Part shown: one piece after another, positions 63,195 through 64,000 of the stretch | Position numbering within the stretch: position 1 is the first letter of the stretch | How the letters are laid out: every line of letters begins with the position of its first letter | Assembly (NCBI GenBank): GCA_001305055.1 | Contig: BBZX01000011.1 | Span: forward strand, 1-64,000 | Direction of reading: 5' to 3' | DNA length: 64,000 bases | Source of the DNA: Clostridia bacterium UC5.1-1C12 | GTDB taxonomy: Bacteria > Bacillota_I > Bacilli_A > Erysipelotrichales > Erysipelotrichaceae | Made by a program: the position numbers and the translations under genes | Notes under the pieces: generated by a model | Database searches by the model: none | What the model was told of the DNA's origin: nothing | Seen by the model: the letters and a program-made list of their open reading frames with translations, nothing else

Positions 63195-63515
63195 ATGATG
63201 TCAACCAGTAAAGATATGCTGGCCTATATCCTTGACCAGTTAAGTCTTTTAGAGGAGCTGCGCACCCGGCCGATGATGGGTGAATATGTCGTTTATTATC
63301 GGGAGAAAGTTATTGGTCTGATCTGCGATGGTCAGCTGTTTATCAAGGAAACAAAGGCAGGCAAAGCTTTGCTTGACCCGGTGGTTGAAGCTTTTCCCTA
63401 TGCCGGCGCTAAAAAAATGTTTGTTGCCGACATTGAAAATAAAGAGCTCCTAAGAGATGTAATCGAAGCCTCTTATCCTGAGCTGCCGCTGCCAAAGCCT
63501 AAGAAAAAGGAATAA
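63195..63515 (+). CDS. TfoX N-terminal domain protein
   Basis: The 106 residues match the TfoX/Sxy N-terminal domain: the RTRPMMGEYVVYYREKVIGLICDGQLFIKET core and the FPYAGAKKMFVADI end. There is no C-terminal TfoX domain, as is common outside Proteobacteria, so a role in competence cannot be assumed. The ATG at 63195 or the one directly after it may be used. It is divergent from PPK2. Confidence 0.87.
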   Translation: MMSTSKDMLAYILDQLSLLEELRTRPMMGEYVVYYREKVIGLICDGQLFIKETKAGKALLDPVVEAFPYAGAKKMFVADIENKELLRDVIEASYPELPLPKPKKKE

Positions 63516-63524
63516 CTGAAGCAT

Positions 63525-63556
63525 AATAAAACGCTGCATCAATGATGACACAGCGT
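63525..63556 (-). terminator. Terminator for the PfkB-type kinase gene
   Basis: On the minus strand ACGCTG/CAGCGT with a 14-base loop is followed by TTTTATTAT. It lies 33 bases beyond the kinase stop. Confidence 0.6.
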
Positions 63557-63559
63557 AAT

Positions 63560-63590
63560 GAAGTTTTCCATCCGGAGAACTTTTTATTTT
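63560..63590 (+). terminator. Terminator for the TfoX-domain gene
   Basis: AAGTT-TCC pairs with GGA-AACTT around a four-base loop, followed by TTTTATTTT on the plus strand. Confidence 0.65.
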
Positions 63591-64000
63591 ATGATTGTCT
63601 GAACTTTGTCATCACTTCATCGTATGAAGGAATGGAAGTCTGTGAGCCTTTACGAGTTACTGATATGCTGGCGGTAAGACTGGCAATTTTCAGCGCATCA
63701 AGCATTGAAGCCTGCTGATCCGCACACCATGCGAAGGCCCCGTGAAAAATGTCGCCCGCCCCGCAGGAATCAATGGCCTTGACTGGATAAGCAGGGAAAA
63801 TTTCCGGCTGATCACCCATTTTATAAATCGCACCCCGATCGCCAATCGTTATAATCAACTGGCGATGATTCAGTTTGCGGATCGTTTCAAACTGTTGATT
63901 CAGTTTAGCCATGTCATTCAGCGCTAAAGCTTCACCTAAATAATCTGACGCAAACTCCTCACTGCAGATAATAAAGTCAGCCGCTCTCGCTGCCTGAATG
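63589..64000 (-). CDS. PfkB-family carbohydrate kinase (partial)
   Basis: The frame is open to the window edge; only the C-terminal 136 residues are present. They include ADFIICSEEFASDYLGE, LIITIGDRGAIYKM and the PfkB signature VKAIDSCGAGDIFHGAFAW, where GAGD holds the catalytic Asp and the anion hole. The family phosphorylates sugars such as fructose, ribose or ketodeoxygluconate; the substrate-binding part lies outside the window. Confidence 0.88.
   Translation of the reverse strand, partial: IQAARAADFIICSEEFASDYLGEALALNDMAKLNQQFETIRKLNHRQLIITIGDRGAIYKMGDQPEIFPAYPVKAIDSCGAGDIFHGAFAWCADQQASMLDALKIASLTASISVTRKGSQTSIPSYDEVMTKFRQS

Noticed and set aside
63195..63515. Competence regulator role for the TfoX-domain protein
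   Set aside because: Only the N-terminal domain is present and there are no competence genes nearby, so the name describes the fold only.

Overview
The window looks like chromosomal DNA of a low-to-mid GC, spore-forming Firmicute, most likely a gut bacterium near the Erysipelotrichales. This rests on the collagen-like and CotJ spore-coat genes, paired LCP proteins, a type III glutamine synthetase, a type I IPP isomerase, an ANTAR regulator beside glnA and a glmS ribozyme. No prophage, insertion sequence, CRISPR array or conjugative gene was found.

Layout. 1-2.7 kb: spore-surface collagen-like genes and a cell-wall amidase sharing a promoter motif. 2.7-7.2 kb: DUF2207/LemA, two tRNA-Arg genes, idi and a 2-hydroxyacid dehydrogenase. 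7.2-18.7 kb: a Cys/His-rich MarR regulator, an MBL hydrolase, an EAL protein, a nucleoid-associated protein, a lactonase, a large FtsX-type ABC exporter and AzlCD. 18.8-20.4 kb: cotJABC, with a striking Cys-rich CotJB. 21-25.6 kb: a heterodimeric ABC exporter under a MarR regulator. 26.5-33 kb: a solute-binding lipoprotein paired with a membrane GGDEF-EAL protein, then a CpsB-like phosphatase and an M20 hydrolase. 34-40.6 kb: an AraC regulator, then a glycolipid operon whose glucosyltransferase is fused to RecX. 42.4-59.1 kb: nitrogen and glutamine metabolism (pyrG, ANTAR regulator, glnA, purA, asnB, glmS, glnN) with two LCP genes inside. 59-64 kb: a HAD phosphatase, an XRE-TPR regulator, a two-domain PPK2, a TfoX-like protein and a partial PfkB kinase.

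How genes work together. The glnA, asnB and glnN promoters are each followed at once by a leader in which a small hairpin with a six-base A1/G4 loop overlaps the 5' arm of an intrinsic terminator. That is the expected layout for ANTAR antitermination, and an ANTAR gene sits in the glnA operon. I consider this the best candidate for an incompletely described system here.

Data quality. I count about 43 single-base frameshifts in 27 genes, including purA, pyrG, glmS, glnA and asnB. About 40 are repaired by adding one base, nearly always to a homopolymer. Uncorrected long-read error explains this better than gene decay. Coordinates of such genes span the whole reconstructed gene. One consequence is an artificial CotJB-CotJC fusion.
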